The translations under genes and the position numbers were made by a program. Below, piece after piece: positions 1 to 8,606 of a stretch of DNA of 64,000 bases. The notes below the pieces were generated by a model. It saw only the letters and a program-made list of their open reading frames with translations, searched no databases and was not told where the DNA came from. The stretch comes from Anabaena lutea FACHB-196 (lineage in GTDB: Bacteria; Cyanobacteriota; Cyanobacteriia; Cyanobacteriales; Nostocaceae): positions 45,374 through 109,373 of the forward strand of contig NZ_JACJST010000021.1 of assembly GCF_014698305.1 (NCBI RefSeq). Reading direction: 5' to 3'. Each line of letters starts with the position of its first letter. Within the stretch, counting starts at the first letter, position 1.

Positions 1-201
1 ACAGCTACCCGTGCTATCCGTGCGTAAGGAGAGTTAGAAGTGTAGAATAACTTCATGAGAAACGTATACTAAAGTTTTTAATAGGGGTAGAAACCAGAGA
101 GAAAATCATAGCGATCGCTCATTTGATAGGTAGATATTCACGCAGAATTTGAGCGATCGCTGTAATTTCTCATTCTTTGGCTTTTTTAATAGAAATTGGT
201 T

Positions 202-1020
202 CTATTTTTCTTTCCAAGCAACTAAGGCTGTAATTGGCAGTTCTTCAGTAAATTCTCCAGAGGGTTCGACTTCTAGTAAGGAAGCTCTTAAATCTGCTTC
301 AAATTTCTCGCGGTTTTCACCAAAGAAAGAGGGTAAACCAAAGGCGGTGGAATAGATGTAGCCGATGTAAGAGTCTATCGTCCAATGTTGGGGAGATTTT
401 ATTTCGTAAGTTTCTAAACGAGAGAAAGAGGACTGCTTGAGGACTTCTTCATGGGGTACTGCTAAAGGTTTCCATTCACCTTCTCCACCTTTACCTGTGC
501 GTCTACGCTCCCCTAACCACCGTTTAACTACTGCGATCGCAGTTTGTTTCCAAAGATGATCGCTTTCCCAAGCGTTATCATTAGTCTTGAGGATGGCAAT
601 TCCACCACCATCAATTACTAGATTCTCTAGTTTGGAAAGTACCAATTCTCGCTCCATCCAGTGAAACGATCGCCCCATTGTCACTAATTGAAATTTACCT
701 AATTCCTCAGAAATTGACTCTGCACGGTCATGAACCCAGCGAATATTCGTTGCTCCCACTGCTGCGGCCTGTTCTTGGGCTTCTTTGAGCATTTCTGCAT
801 CTGGATCAAGTCCCACTACTTCCGCAAAACGATTATGAAAGGGAATCCCCACTAATCCCGCACCACAACCAAGGTCTAGCAATCTTCCCTGACCATCGAG
901 TTTAAACAAATCTGTTAGCAAGTCAAACAACGCTTGGGGATATTTCGAGCGATAACGGGCATAATACCAAGCAGCACCTTGAAATAAAGTTGAATCGTAG
1001 GTAGAAATAGTTGTAACCAT
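202..1020 (-). CDS. Class I SAM-dependent methyltransferase
   Basis: Small-molecule methyltransferase of the UbiE/Methyltransf_11 type, about 272 aa. Motif I is LLDLGCGAGLVGIPF near residue 50, followed by VVGLDPDAEML (motif II acidic residue), which bind S-adenosylmethionine. The N-terminal YARYRSKYPQALF block is typical of this subfamily. A longer frame begins at TTG 1035, but GGAG lies 9 nt before the ATG at 1020, so MVTT is the better start. It is divergent from the small ORF at 1345, and a shared dyad at 1187-1222 lies between them. The substrate is unknown; a sulfur-related role is inferred only from the neighbours. Confidence 0.8.
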   Translation of the reverse strand: MVTTISTYDSTLFQGAAWYYARYRSKYPQALFDLLTDLFKLDGQGRLLDLGCGAGLVGIPFHNRFAEVVGLDPDAEMLKEAQEQAAAVGATNIRWVHDRAESISEELGKFQLVTMGRSFHWMERELVLSKLENLVIDGGGIAILKTNDNAWESDHLWKQTAIAVVKRWLGERRRTGKGGEGEWKPLAVPHEEVLKQSSFSRLETYEIKSPQHWTIDSYIGYIYSTAFGLPSFFGENREKFEADLRASLLEVEPSGEFTEELPITALVAWKEK

Positions 1021-1186
1021 TAGTTTAAACTCCAAATTCTCATGAAACCCTCTTCTGTTTGGGAAAAATCACTACTATTTATCTTTTCAATACCAAAACA
1101 AACGCAGACATGACTGTAGACAGCCATCTGTGCATCACCCTAAATGGGTGTGGATAATTGATGGGCTTAATACTTGGGACAAAATA

Positions 1187-1222
1187 AAAACTACTCTTTG
1201 TTGACCGACTTAACGTAGATTA
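1187..1222. promoter_or_regulatory. Candidate operator, dyad copy 1
   Basis: Left arm AAAACTAC (1187-1194), 20-bp spacer, right arm GTAGATTA (1215-1222). Arms and spacing match copies at 1751, 7179, 8869 and 14801, and the spacer shares CGA at positions 12-14 with copies 2 and 5. It lies in the intergenic region between the divergent methyltransferase (start 1020) and the ORF at 1345, so it could serve either. TATGGC, 9 nt after the right arm, is a weak -10 candidate. Confidence 0.6.
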
Positions 1223-1344
1223 TTTTAGGAGTATGGCATGACTACGGGTAAAATTCAAGTCTTTTGACAATAAAATATTATGGCTGCCTAAACCTAAAGC
1301 TATCTAATTATTATAATTTCTAAATATACCAAAGAGAGATACCT

Positions 1345-1563
1345 ATGGCAAATGCAACTGCTACAATTCCCTACCGATTAGCGAGTAATGAGTACCAAAG
1401 TGTTATGGACGTTAGCCTTAACGCATCAATAAACTGTTATGGTGCATTACTACGGAAAAAGATAGCAGGTAGGATGCTTACCGCACAAGATAGGATAATT
1501 TACAGCACTTCCCGGTGTTATGAGGTACAAGAACCCCACCCCCGCAAGCGAGGAGGGGGCTAA
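1345..1563 (+). CDS. Small hypothetical protein, 3' end replaced by a MITE-like repeat
   Basis: A 72-aa frame starting MANATATIPYRLASNEYQ, with a purine-rich GAGAGA stretch about 6 nt before the ATG. It is not recognised. The first ~52 residues are unique sequence. The last ~20 residues and the stop codon are encoded by the inverted-repeat element at 1501-1594, so the natural C-terminus has probably been lost. The dyad 123 bp upstream suggests that it is, or was, a member of the local regulon. It may be a decaying gene. Confidence 0.4.
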   Translation: MANATATIPYRLASNEYQSVMDVSLNASINCYGALLRKKIAGRMLTAQDRIIYSTSRCYEVQEPHPRKRGGG

Positions 1564-1594
1564 GATGTACCTTATATAATTGGAAACTGCTGTA
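1501..1594. mobile_element. MITE-like element with 28-bp terminal inverted repeats
   Basis: The left end (1501-1528) begins TACAGCACTTCCC and finishes GAGGTAC. The right end (1567-1594), reverse-complemented, begins TACAGCAGTTTCC and finishes AAGGTAC; the two 28-nt ends align without gaps. The centre is a GC-rich hairpin (CCCCACCCCCGC / GCGAGGAGGGGG). TA at both outer ends fits the target duplication of IS630/Tc1-type elements. There is no ORF of its own. A related single end lies near 32990. Confidence 0.55.
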
Positions 1595-1965
1595 TTTCCA
1601 GGAGTTCCCTTAGCCTGAATAGCATTTTGATTGAAAAGTTTGGCTATATATTTAGCCTAGCTAACAATTAGCCATTAATAAATTTGGTTAAAGGTATATT
1701 TAATTGAATCCAGCACTTGTCTTCTCGCTAGAGTTATGTAATGATACTTGTAAACTACGCTAAATTGGTCGATAAATTGTAGATTATCTTTCAAGTAGAA
1801 TATCTGACAATTGCGATCGCACCCACCTTAGTATCAAATGCTTCGCTAATACTCACAATATCTACTCAGTACGAATTGGGCTTGAAATCTGTAATCACGA
1901 CTTACAGAAAGGTTTTCTAGAACCAATGAAAGAAATTATTCAGAAATTTAGAAATTTAATTACAG
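1595..1965. other. Intergenic promoter region of the sulfatase operon
   Basis: AT-rich and without a convincing gene. It carries dyad copy 2 (1751-1786) with TAGAAT 9 nt downstream of it. A 17-codon frame (1926-1979) starting MKEIIQKFRN overlaps the sulfatase start in another frame; whether it is a translated leader is unknown. No Shine-Dalgarno sequence precedes the sulfatase ATG. Confidence 0.5.
1751..1786. promoter_or_regulatory. Candidate operator, dyad copy 2 (sulfatase operon)
   Basis: Left arm TAAACTAC (1751-1758), 20-bp spacer with CGA at positions 12-14, right arm GTAGATTA (1779-1786). TAGAAT follows 9 nt downstream as a good -10 box, which would place the dyad at about -65 to -22, as expected for an activator. 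The ~75-bp context around it aligns with copy 5 at 14801. Confidence 0.65.
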
Positions 1966-3276
1966 ATGGTTTCTACTAACTTTGCTCTCAAACAGCGTCC
2001 TAATGTAGTCTTCATTTTAGCTGACGATTTAGGTTGGGGTGATCTGAGTATTGATGGACAAACAAACTATCAGACACCCCATTTAGACCAATTAGCAAAA
2101 GAGGGAATACGTTTTAGCCAAGCTTATTCTGATTCCCCAGTTTGTACACCCACCAGAATTGGTTTTTTTACAGGACGTTATCCAGGAAGACTAGCAATAG
2201 GAAATTATGAACCCTTACTAAGTTTTCAGCAAATAGGAGACACTGTTGGACTACCTCCAGAACATCCCACCATAGCCTCTTTATTAAAAGCAAATGATTA
2301 TGAAACAGCCTTAATTGGAAAATGGCATTGTGGTTATTTGCCCAAATATAGCCCATTAAAAAGTGGCTTTGATGAATTTTTTGGTAACTTTAGTGGAGCA
2401 ATTGATTACTTTCGTCATGTAGATACTAGTGGAGAACCTGACCTCTGGGAAGCTGACGTAAAAGTTGAGGAAATAGGCTACATCACAGACATATTTACTG
2501 AACGTGCTGTAGATTTTATCAAACTTCCTCGTAGCAATCCTTTTTATCTCAGCTTACATTACACTGCACCTCATTGGCCTTGGGAAGGGGCTGAAGATAT
2601 AGAACTAAGTAACGCTTTAATTGGTAGAGATAATCTACAAAATTGGGTTAACACAGGTACAGCAGAATCTTATGCAGCAGTTGTACAGAGTCTAGATCAT
2701 GGTGTTGGTAGAGTATTGCAAGCTTTAGAAGATACCGGAATAGCTGAAAATACCATCGTGATTTTTGCTAGTGATAATGGAGGGGAAAAGTTCTCTAATT
2801 TTGGGACTTTTCAAGGCAAAAAAGGAAATTTATATGAAGGTGGAATCCGAGTTCCTACCTTTATTCGTTGGACTGGAGTTATTGCCCCAAATCAAATAAG
2901 TGATCAAGTAATCATCACCCATGATATTACAGCTACAATTCTGGCAGCAACGCAAACTAATTCCGACCTTAATTATCCTTTGGATGGTGAAAATTTACTG
3001 CCTATTATTCAAGGTGAAATTCCTGCTCATGCTCGAACATTATTTTGGAGACATAAGGGAAATAACCGACCTGGTTTACCGCTCAGAGTTAAACAAGGTG
3101 CGGTTCGTAGTGGAGACTGGAAGTATTTGAAAGTGGGAAAAGATGAATATCTTTTTAATCTTGCTCATGATGAAAAAGAAGAAATTGATCTCCAAGTAGA
3201 ACATAGAGAAATATTTGAAGAATTAAGGTCTAAATATCAGACATGGGAATCTGAATTAGAACCTTATTTAGTTTGA
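1966..3276 (+). CDS. Sulfatase (arylsulfatase family)
   Basis: Type I sulfatase of the alkaline-phosphatase superfamily, 436 aa, hydrolysing sulfate esters to free sulfate. NVVFILADDLGWGD (residues 13-26) gives the metal-binding Asp20-Asp21. C60-T-P-T-R is the C-x-P-x-R signature whose Cys is converted to formylglycine. GKWH (118-121) and FASDNGG (Asp270, Asn271) supply further active-site and metal ligands. No signal peptide is visible, so it is probably cytoplasmic, or exported in a way not obvious here. It is the first gene of a run continuing through GNAT, flavoprotein and ferredoxin, with dyad copy 2 in its promoter. The substrate is not predictable. Confidence 0.92.
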   Translation: MVSTNFALKQRPNVVFILADDLGWGDLSIDGQTNYQTPHLDQLAKEGIRFSQAYSDSPVCTPTRIGFFTGRYPGRLAIGNYEPLLSFQQIGDTVGLPPEHPTIASLLKANDYETALIGKWHCGYLPKYSPLKSGFDEFFGNFSGAIDYFRHVDTSGEPDLWEADVKVEEIGYITDIFTERAVDFIKLPRSNPFYLSLHYTAPHWPWEGAEDIELSNALIGRDNLQNWVNTGTAESYAAVVQSLDHGVGRVLQALEDTGIAENTIVIFASDNGGEKFSNFGTFQGKKGNLYEGGIRVPTFIRWTGVIAPNQISDQVIITHDITATILAATQTNSDLNYPLDGENLLPIIQGEIPAHARTLFWRHKGNNRPGLPLRVKQGAVRSGDWKYLKVGKDEYLFNLAHDEKEEIDLQVEHREIFEELRSKYQTWESELEPYLV

Positions 3277-3291
3277 ATCAATGGCTTGAGT

Positions 3292-3786
3292 ATGAAATCA
3301 ATCAAAATTCGTGATTATCAGCCAGAGGATTTAGAGAATATTGTTCAACTTTGGTATGGAACATGGCATCAAACCTTTCCCCATCTCCAGCACCCACAAC
3401 CATATTCTGAATGGAAACAAAAATTTTATGAATTAGTAAAGGACGGGGATATTTTTGTTGCTGACGTTGAAAACAAAATTGCTGGTTTTGCAGTTATCCT
3501 GACGAAAGAACAATGTTTAAGCCAGCTTTTTGTAGATGAGAATTACCAAAATTTAGGTATTGGGTCAGCATTACTGAATCTTGCTAAAAGATTGTGTCCT
3601 CAAGGACTGAATCTTTACACATTACAAGAAAATATTAAGGCTCGTGCATTTTATGAAAAACACGGTTTTAAAGCGAGAACATTTTCAATTAATGAATTTA
3701 ACGGTCAACCGAATGTTGAATATTATTGGGAACCTGAACCTGTTTTAGCATCTTTATCTTTTAACAGTTTAGAAAAACATAGTTGA
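3292..3786 (+). CDS. GNAT family N-acetyltransferase
   Basis: About 164 aa. The acetyl-CoA binding motif is LFVDENYQNLGIGSALLNLAKR (Q-x-x-G-x-G/S type), and ARAFYEKHGFKA is the C-terminal GNAT strand-helix, so the fold is complete. A TTG at 3286 is in frame, but the ATG at 3292 is preferred. It lies 15 bp after the sulfatase, and its stop overlaps the upstream part of the flavoprotein frame, so it is operonic. The substrate is unknown, perhaps an amine-containing sulfur compound. Confidence 0.85.
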   Translation: MKSIKIRDYQPEDLENIVQLWYGTWHQTFPHLQHPQPYSEWKQKFYELVKDGDIFVADVENKIAGFAVILTKEQCLSQLFVDENYQNLGIGSALLNLAKRLCPQGLNLYTLQENIKARAFYEKHGFKARTFSINEFNGQPNVEYYWEPEPVLASLSFNSLEKHS

Positions 3787-3806
3787 CGAATCAGGAGGAC
3801 AAGGAA

Positions 3807-5468
3807 TTGATTACAGAAAATGAACTACAACTAACTGCTGACGTGCTGGTAATTGGTGGTGGCCCTGCCGCAGCTTGGGCAGCATCGGCCGCCGCATCTC
3901 AAGGTGTCAAAGTAATCATTGTTGATAAAGGCTTTCTCGGTACAAGTGGTGCTGCTGCGGCCAGTGGTAATGGCATCATGGCTCCTTCTCCTGAGAATTG
4001 GGAAAAAGTTGTATCAGAACGTTATCGTGTGGCCAAAGACCTCGCTAACTTGCGTTGGATCGAGCGTGTGGTCGAAAAAACTTGGCTGAGTTTGCCCTTA
4101 GTGGAAAGTTGGGGTTATCGCTTTCCTAAAGAAAACGGTGAATCAGTACGCCAAAGTTATTATGGCCCGGAATATATGCGAATCCTTCGCAAACACCTTT
4201 TGCGAGTGGGTGTGCAGATTCTAGATCAAAGTCCGGCTTTAGAACTGTTATTAGCTGAAGATGGCTCGGTAGCAGGTGCTAGAGGTGTGCAAAGACAACA
4301 TCATCGTGCCTATACTGTTCGCGCAGGTGCAGTAGTTTTAGCGAATGGCGGTTGTGCATTTTTGAGTAAAGCCTTGGGTTGCAATACCAACACAGGTGAT
4401 GGAATGCTGATGGCAGTAGAAGCCGGTGGTGAACTCTCCAGTATGGAAGCTTCAAATCACTATGCTATCTCCACCGCTTTCAATGCCACAGTGACAAGAG
4501 GCGTTCCTTTTGGCTGGGCTAGTTATACTGATGAAGAAGGTAATGATTTGGGTGGCTATATCAATGGTCGTCGAGATCCATCCTTCCTTCCCAACGCCTT
4601 GATGAAAGGCCCTGTTTATGCTCGTTTAGATCGAGCCAGTTCTGAAGTCAAGGCAGTGGTTGAAAAGTCTCATTTCATCGCTTTTCTACCTTATAAAAAA
4701 GCTGGCATTGATCCCTATACAGAAAGAGTTCCCGTGACCTTGGTGTTTGAAGGTACAGTCCGTGGTACAGGGGGAATTCGGATTATCAATGATAGTTGCG
4801 GTACAAAAGTGCCAGGACTTTACGCGGCTGGTGATGCGGCATCACGGGAGTTTTTAGCAGGTTTAGCTTCGGGAGGTGGTGGCCCTAATGCTGCTTGGGC
4901 AATTTCCACAGGACAATGGGCAGGAGAAGGTGCAGCTGCTTTTGCCAAGAGTCTGGGGATTCATGCAAATGAACGGGTAGTGCGTCCTGCTGGACAAGTG
5001 GGATTGCGATCGCCTATGGCGGGGCGTAGCCCATCGCAGTCTTCAACTTCAGAAACATTCGATAGTGAGGCGATCGCACGTGCTGTCCAATCTGAAATAT
5101 TCCCGTTAGAGAAGAATTACTTGCGTTCTGAGCAGAAACTTTTAGATTCCCTCGCCAAATTAGAAACACTGTGGCAACAGGTAAAAGGCAATCCAAAACA
5201 AGATACAGTGCGCGATATGGAATTTTCTCGGCGAGCGGCTGCTCTCACGGCAGTAGCACGTTGGGCTTATTTTAGTGCCTTACATCGTCAGGAAACCCGA
5301 AGCGAACATATTCGTGTGGACTATCCTGAAACCGATCCCAATCAGCTTTATTACCAAGCTACAGGAGGCTTAGATAGGCTTTGGGTTAGGCGTGATTGGA
5401 TTAAGGATGAAATCGGTACACCATCAGTATTAACCACTCAAACTACATACTCTGTATCCAAATCTTAA
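3807..5468 (+). CDS. FAD-binding oxidoreductase, AprA/fumarate-reductase flavoprotein-like
   Basis: Flavoprotein of the succinate dehydrogenase/fumarate reductase/adenylylsulfate reductase alpha superfamily. DVLVIGGGPAAAWAASAAASQG is the N-terminal Rossmann FAD site, and LYAAGDAASREFLAGLASGGG is the C-terminal FAD contact. The frame opens at TTG 3783, but AGGAGG (3793-3798) is spaced 8 nt from an in-frame TTG at 3807, the better start. A HIP1-containing repeat (about 5006-5038) is inserted in frame and encodes GLRSPMAGRSPSQ, probably a surface loop. The two-cluster ferredoxin follows 9 bp later, as AprB follows AprA. The true substrate is unknown; sulfite/APS chemistry is one option given the neighbours. 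Confidence 0.8.
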   Translation: MITENELQLTADVLVIGGGPAAAWAASAAASQGVKVIIVDKGFLGTSGAAAASGNGIMAPSPENWEKVVSERYRVAKDLANLRWIERVVEKTWLSLPLVESWGYRFPKENGESVRQSYYGPEYMRILRKHLLRVGVQILDQSPALELLLAEDGSVAGARGVQRQHHRAYTVRAGAVVLANGGCAFLSKALGCNTNTGDGMLMAVEAGGELSSMEASNHYAISTAFNATVTRGVPFGWASYTDEEGNDLGGYINGRRDPSFLPNALMKGPVYARLDRASSEVKAVVEKSHFIAFLPYKKAGIDPYTERVPVTLVFEGTVRGTGGIRIINDSCGTKVPGLYAAGDAASREFLAGLASGGGGPNAAWAISTGQWAGEGAAAFAKSLGIHANERVVRPAGQVGLRSPMAGRSPSQSSTSETFDSEAIARAVQSEIFPLEKNYLRSEQKLLDSLAKLETLWQQVKGNPKQDTVRDMEFSRRAAALTAVARWAYFSALHRQETRSEHIRVDYPETDPNQLYYQATGGLDRLWVRRDWIKDEIGTPSVLTTQTTYSVSKS

Positions 5469-5477
5469 CGGAAGATC

Positions 5478-5819
5478 ATGATCGAACTTGTCAGCCATAA
5501 ACTCTGTATTAATTGCAATCTCTGCGTCCAAGTTTGTCCTACCAATGTCTTTGATGCAGTTCCCAATCAACCACCTGCGATCGCCCGCAAGGAAGATTGT
5601 CAAACTTGTTTTATGTGTGAGGCATATTGTCCTGCGGATGCGCTTTATGTTGCACCGGAATCTCATACCGAGATTGCAGTCAATGAGGATGATTTAATTG
5701 CAAGTGGCATTATGGGTGAATATCGTCGGATCTTGGGTTGGGGATATGGCAAGAAAAACAATAGTGAGTTAGATACTGCTCATAAACTGCGTCAACTGCC
5801 CCGTCCTTATCAAAGTTAA
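5478..5819 (+). CDS. 2[4Fe-4S] ferredoxin (AprB-like electron carrier)
   Basis: 113 aa with two complete cluster motifs: CINCNLCVQVCP (residues 10-21) and CQTCFMCEAYCP in the next 30 residues, each C-x2-C-x2-C-x3-C-P. The C-terminal half is cluster-free and includes a GYGKKNN segment. It starts at ATG 5478, 9 bp after the flavoprotein stop. It most likely passes electrons to or from that flavoprotein's FAD. Confidence 0.88.
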   Translation: MIELVSHKLCINCNLCVQVCPTNVFDAVPNQPPAIARKEDCQTCFMCEAYCPADALYVAPESHTEIAVNEDDLIASGIMGEYRRILGWGYGKKNNSELDTAHKLRQLPRPYQS

Positions 5820-5833
5820 TTTGAGGCAACAAC

Positions 5834-6481
5834 ATGGGCAAAACAGAGTTCAAACTTGTAATTTTTGATTGTGATGGAGTGTTGGTTGATAGTGAACCAA
5901 TTATCAATCGCATTTTTGCAGAAACGCTCACTGAATTTGGTTTTCCTATCACCCATGCAGAAGTAACTCAAAAATTTATAGGAAAATCTCTCAAAACTTG
6001 TTTAGAGATTATCGAGCAATCCTACCAGAAACCATTGCCGAAAAATTTTATTGAACTTTGTAAGGAACGAGAATTCGCTGCAATGCAGCAAGAGTTACAG
6101 GCAGTTTCGGGCATTACCGAACTATTGGAGCAAATTACCTTACCAAAATGTGTAGCATCAAATAGTAGCCAACACCATATTCAATTTGTCTTGAAATTAA
6201 CAGGACTTCTACATCAATTTGAAGGAAAAATATATAGCTGTTATGATGTTTTGCGTCCTAAACCTTTTCCTGATGTATATCTCTATGCAGCCGAGCAAAT
6301 GAACACAAATCCAGAACATTGTGTTGTAATTGAAGACTCTGTACCGGGTGTGCAAGCTGCGTATGCGGCAGGAATGACCGTTTTTGGTTATGCCCAACAT
6401 AGCTATCCTACTGCTCTTACTGCTGCTGGAGCGAAAATAGTTTTTAATGATATGCGGCAACTTTCTCAACTGCTTCTTTAG
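5834..6481 (+). CDS. HAD-IA family phosphatase
   Basis: 215 aa, HAD subfamily IA (phosphoglycolate phosphatase/beta-phosphoglucomutase type). Motif I is VIFDCDGVLVDSEP with nucleophile Asp12, motif II is CVASNSS, the Lys sits in RPKPFPDVY, and motif III is VIEDSVPGVQAAYAAGM. A helical cap lies between motifs I and II. It is 14 bp downstream of the ferredoxin and probably in the same operon. The substrate is unknown: a small sugar phosphate or similar metabolite. Confidence 0.85.
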   Translation: MGKTEFKLVIFDCDGVLVDSEPIINRIFAETLTEFGFPITHAEVTQKFIGKSLKTCLEIIEQSYQKPLPKNFIELCKEREFAAMQQELQAVSGITELLEQITLPKCVASNSSQHHIQFVLKLTGLLHQFEGKIYSCYDVLRPKPFPDVYLYAAEQMNTNPEHCVVIEDSVPGVQAAYAAGMTVFGYAQHSYPTALTAAGAKIVFNDMRQLSQLLL

Positions 6482-6544
6482 CGTTGGGAAGCTAAAAATT
6501 ATGAACTCATCTCTAAAGAGTACGATGGCTGTGCGATATCACCT

Positions 6545-7132
6545 ATGGTTAGCCATAACAAACAACTCTCTATAAGACAAGTCAACATAGATGAAATTCC
6601 ACTCCTTCACCAAATCCTGATAGCTTGTGGTTTGAACTTAAAAGAACGGTTTGGTCTGAGTCACTGGATGCCACCAAATTATCCTCTTGAAGAAATGCTC
6701 AAGGATGCCATAGAACAGGATATCTATGCCGTCACAATTGGTAAAAACCTTGTTGGTACTTTCACGCTGGAAATGATGACAACTGTTCCATTGAGCTACA
6801 TGAGGTATGGAAACATTATTTGGCAAATACCAGAAGATGTTCCAGCAGTGTATGTCCATAAACTAGCAATTCTTCCAACTTGGCAAGGAAAAGGACTAGG
6901 AACTTGGTGTATGCAAACTATTGAGAAACTAACAATTAAACAAGGTTACTATGCTGTTCGGTTGGATGGAGTGAAGACACACCCAAAACTCTTGTTTTTC
7001 TATCAAAACCAAGGCTATCAGCAAGTGGGGGAACTAATTTACAACTCAGATATATGGGTTGATGCAATTGTCTTTGAGAAAGTTTTAAAGTTTTCTTCTC
7101 CAGGTATTGCATTTGGCAATAGCCTTGTTTGA
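6545..7132 (+). CDS. GNAT family N-acetyltransferase
   Basis: 195 aa. AILPTWQGKGLGTWCMQTIEK is the acetyl-CoA binding loop (Q-x-K-G-x-G), and VHKLAILP is the preceding strand. LLFFYQNQGYQQVGEL matches the C-terminal GNAT half. It is co-oriented, 63 bp after the HAD gene. It is not obviously related to the GNAT at 3292 outside the motifs. The substrate is unknown. Confidence 0.82.
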   Translation: MVSHNKQLSIRQVNIDEIPLLHQILIACGLNLKERFGLSHWMPPNYPLEEMLKDAIEQDIYAVTIGKNLVGTFTLEMMTTVPLSYMRYGNIIWQIPEDVPAVYVHKLAILPTWQGKGLGTWCMQTIEKLTIKQGYYAVRLDGVKTHPKLLFFYQNQGYQQVGELIYNSDIWVDAIVFEKVLKFSSPGIAFGNSLV

Positions 7133-7178
7133 GGTTTGATATCCGCAACCCTTTTCCCTTTTACACTTTGAAACTTGC

Positions 7179-7214
7179 AAAACTACGGTAATTTGATACA
7201 CTTGGCGTGGATTA
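7179..7214. promoter_or_regulatory. Candidate operator, dyad copy 3 (O-methyltransferase)
   Basis: Left arm AAAACTAC (7179-7186), identical to copy 1, then a 20-bp spacer and right arm GTGGATTA (7207-7214; one change from GTAGATTA). It is 57 bp upstream of the O-methyltransferase ATG. The spacer lacks the CGA of copies 1, 2 and 5. Confidence 0.5.
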
Positions 7215-7271
7215 GAGATGGAAAAATTGTTTAATTTACTTATTTTTTACCTACTATTGAGGAGATGAACT

Positions 7272-7949
7272 ATGACTCAGGAACAATGGAGCGCAGTTGA
7301 TCACTACATCACCAATCTGCTTGTGCCGTCCGATCCTGCCCTGGATGGGGCGCTGAAATTGAGTGATGAAGCTGGACTCCCACCACACAATGTTTCACCC
7401 AATCAAGGCAAACTACTGTTGCTGTTGGCGCAGATTCACGGGGCGAAGACAATCCTGGAAATTGGCACCCTAGGCGGTTATAGCACAATCTGGCTGGCGC
7501 GCTCGCTACCTGTTGATGGACACCTGATCACTCTAGAGGCTAACCCAAAGCACGCTGAAGTCGCCGACACCAACATCTCTCATGCTGGTCTATCTGACCG
7601 TGTTGAAATCCGTGTTGGACTGGCAGTGGAGACACTACAACAACTTGCCACAGAGAGGCGGACATTTGACCTGATTTTCATTGATGCTGACAAACCAAGC
7701 AATCCAGATTATTTTACGTGGGCGCTCAAGCTTTCTCGTCACGGTACTTTGATTATTGCCGATAATGTTGTCCGCAACGGGGCAGTAATTGATGCAGCTA
7801 GTGAAGATCCCAGTGTTCAGGGGGTGCGTCGCTTCAATGAATTACTTGCCAATGAGCCACGAGTGAGCGCCACGGCAATTCAGACAGTAGGTAGTAAAGG
7901 TTATGACGGCTTTGCTTTAGCTCTTGTTACCTCAATATCTGCATTGTAA
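7272..7949 (+). CDS. O-methyltransferase (CCoAMT/COMT-like family 3)
   Basis: 225 aa. ILEIGTLGGYSTIWLAR (SAM motif I), HLITLEANPKHAEVA (motif II) and FDLIFIDADKPSNPDYFTWAL (catalytic, metal-binding Asp) are hallmarks of the divalent-metal O-methyltransferase family, acting on catechol-like hydroxyls. A strong GAGGAG lies upstream of the ATG. Dyad copy 3 in the promoter links it to the sulfur island. The acceptor is unknown. Confidence 0.9.
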   Translation: MTQEQWSAVDHYITNLLVPSDPALDGALKLSDEAGLPPHNVSPNQGKLLLLLAQIHGAKTILEIGTLGGYSTIWLARSLPVDGHLITLEANPKHAEVADTNISHAGLSDRVEIRVGLAVETLQQLATERRTFDLIFIDADKPSNPDYFTWALKLSRHGTLIIADNVVRNGAVIDAASEDPSVQGVRRFNELLANEPRVSATAIQTVGSKGYDGFALALVTSISAL

Positions 7950-8012
7950 ACAATTAGATATGTTCTTAAAGCTACCTACTTAATCTGTTTTCGTGACGCA
8001 TAGGGAGGACGT

Positions 8013-8426
8013 GTGAGCAACATCAAAATAGCAGGTGAGGAGATCGAGATACTGCAATGTTTCCCCATCATCAAACAACTTCGTCCACATCTGACTGAGC
8101 AAGCATTTATTAAGCAGGTTCAGCGTCAGCGTGTTAAGTACGGTTATACACTCTGCTATCTAGAAGACTTAGGAAAATTACAGTGTGTTGCTGGGTTCAG
8201 AATATCAGAATGTTTGTGTGATGGGAAATATCTATATGTTGATGATTTAGTGACTGATGAGTTGCAGCGATCGCTTGGATACGGTGAAAAGGTATTTGAA
8301 TGGCTTGTCAACTATGCTCGTGTAAACGGCTGCAACGAGATTGGGCTTGAATCTGGAGTTCAAAGATTTGCTGCACATCGATTTTATATGAAGCAGAGAA
8401 TGCGTATCTCTAGCTCGGTTGCGTGA
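8013..8426 (+). CDS. GNAT acetyltransferase with clipped C-terminus
   Basis: Starts at GTG 8013 with GGGAGG 4 nt upstream. GKYLYVDDLVTDELQRSLGYGEKVFEWLVNYAR is the acetyl-CoA binding region, and FAAHRFYMKQRMRISS corresponds to the last GNAT helix-strand. The final residues after MRIS come from a different gene: around 8404 the sequence becomes the interior of an amidase in another frame. The protein is therefore close to full length, but its own tail and stop are gone. Activity is plausible but unproven. Confidence 0.75.
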   Translation: MSNIKIAGEEIEILQCFPIIKQLRPHLTEQAFIKQVQRQRVKYGYTLCYLEDLGKLQCVAGFRISECLCDGKYLYVDDLVTDELQRSLGYGEKVFEWLVNYARVNGCNEIGLESGVQRFAAHRFYMKQRMRISSSVA

Positions 8427-8606
8427 ACAAGGTGCTGTATTATTGGGCAAAACTACTACATCTGAATTTGGTTGGAAAGGTATTACAGATTCTCCCCTAA
8501 CTGGTATCACTCGTAACCCTTGGAATCTGGAACTCACGCCAGGAGGAAGTAGTGGTGGTGCAGCAGTTGCAGCCGCCTTGGGTTTGGGAACAATTCATTT
8601 AGGTAA
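8404..8606 (+). pseudogene. Amidase-signature family fragment
   Basis: From 8407 the reading SLARLREQGAVLLGKT runs on to a Trp-Lys, RNPWNLELTPGGSSGGAAVA and ALGLGTIHLG. This is the core of the amidase signature family, including the GGSSGG nucleophile loop. Only about 65 residues remain: the N-terminal Lys region is missing at the junction with the GNAT, and after 8606 the sequence turns into repeat-derived DNA. Non-functional. Confidence 0.8.
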
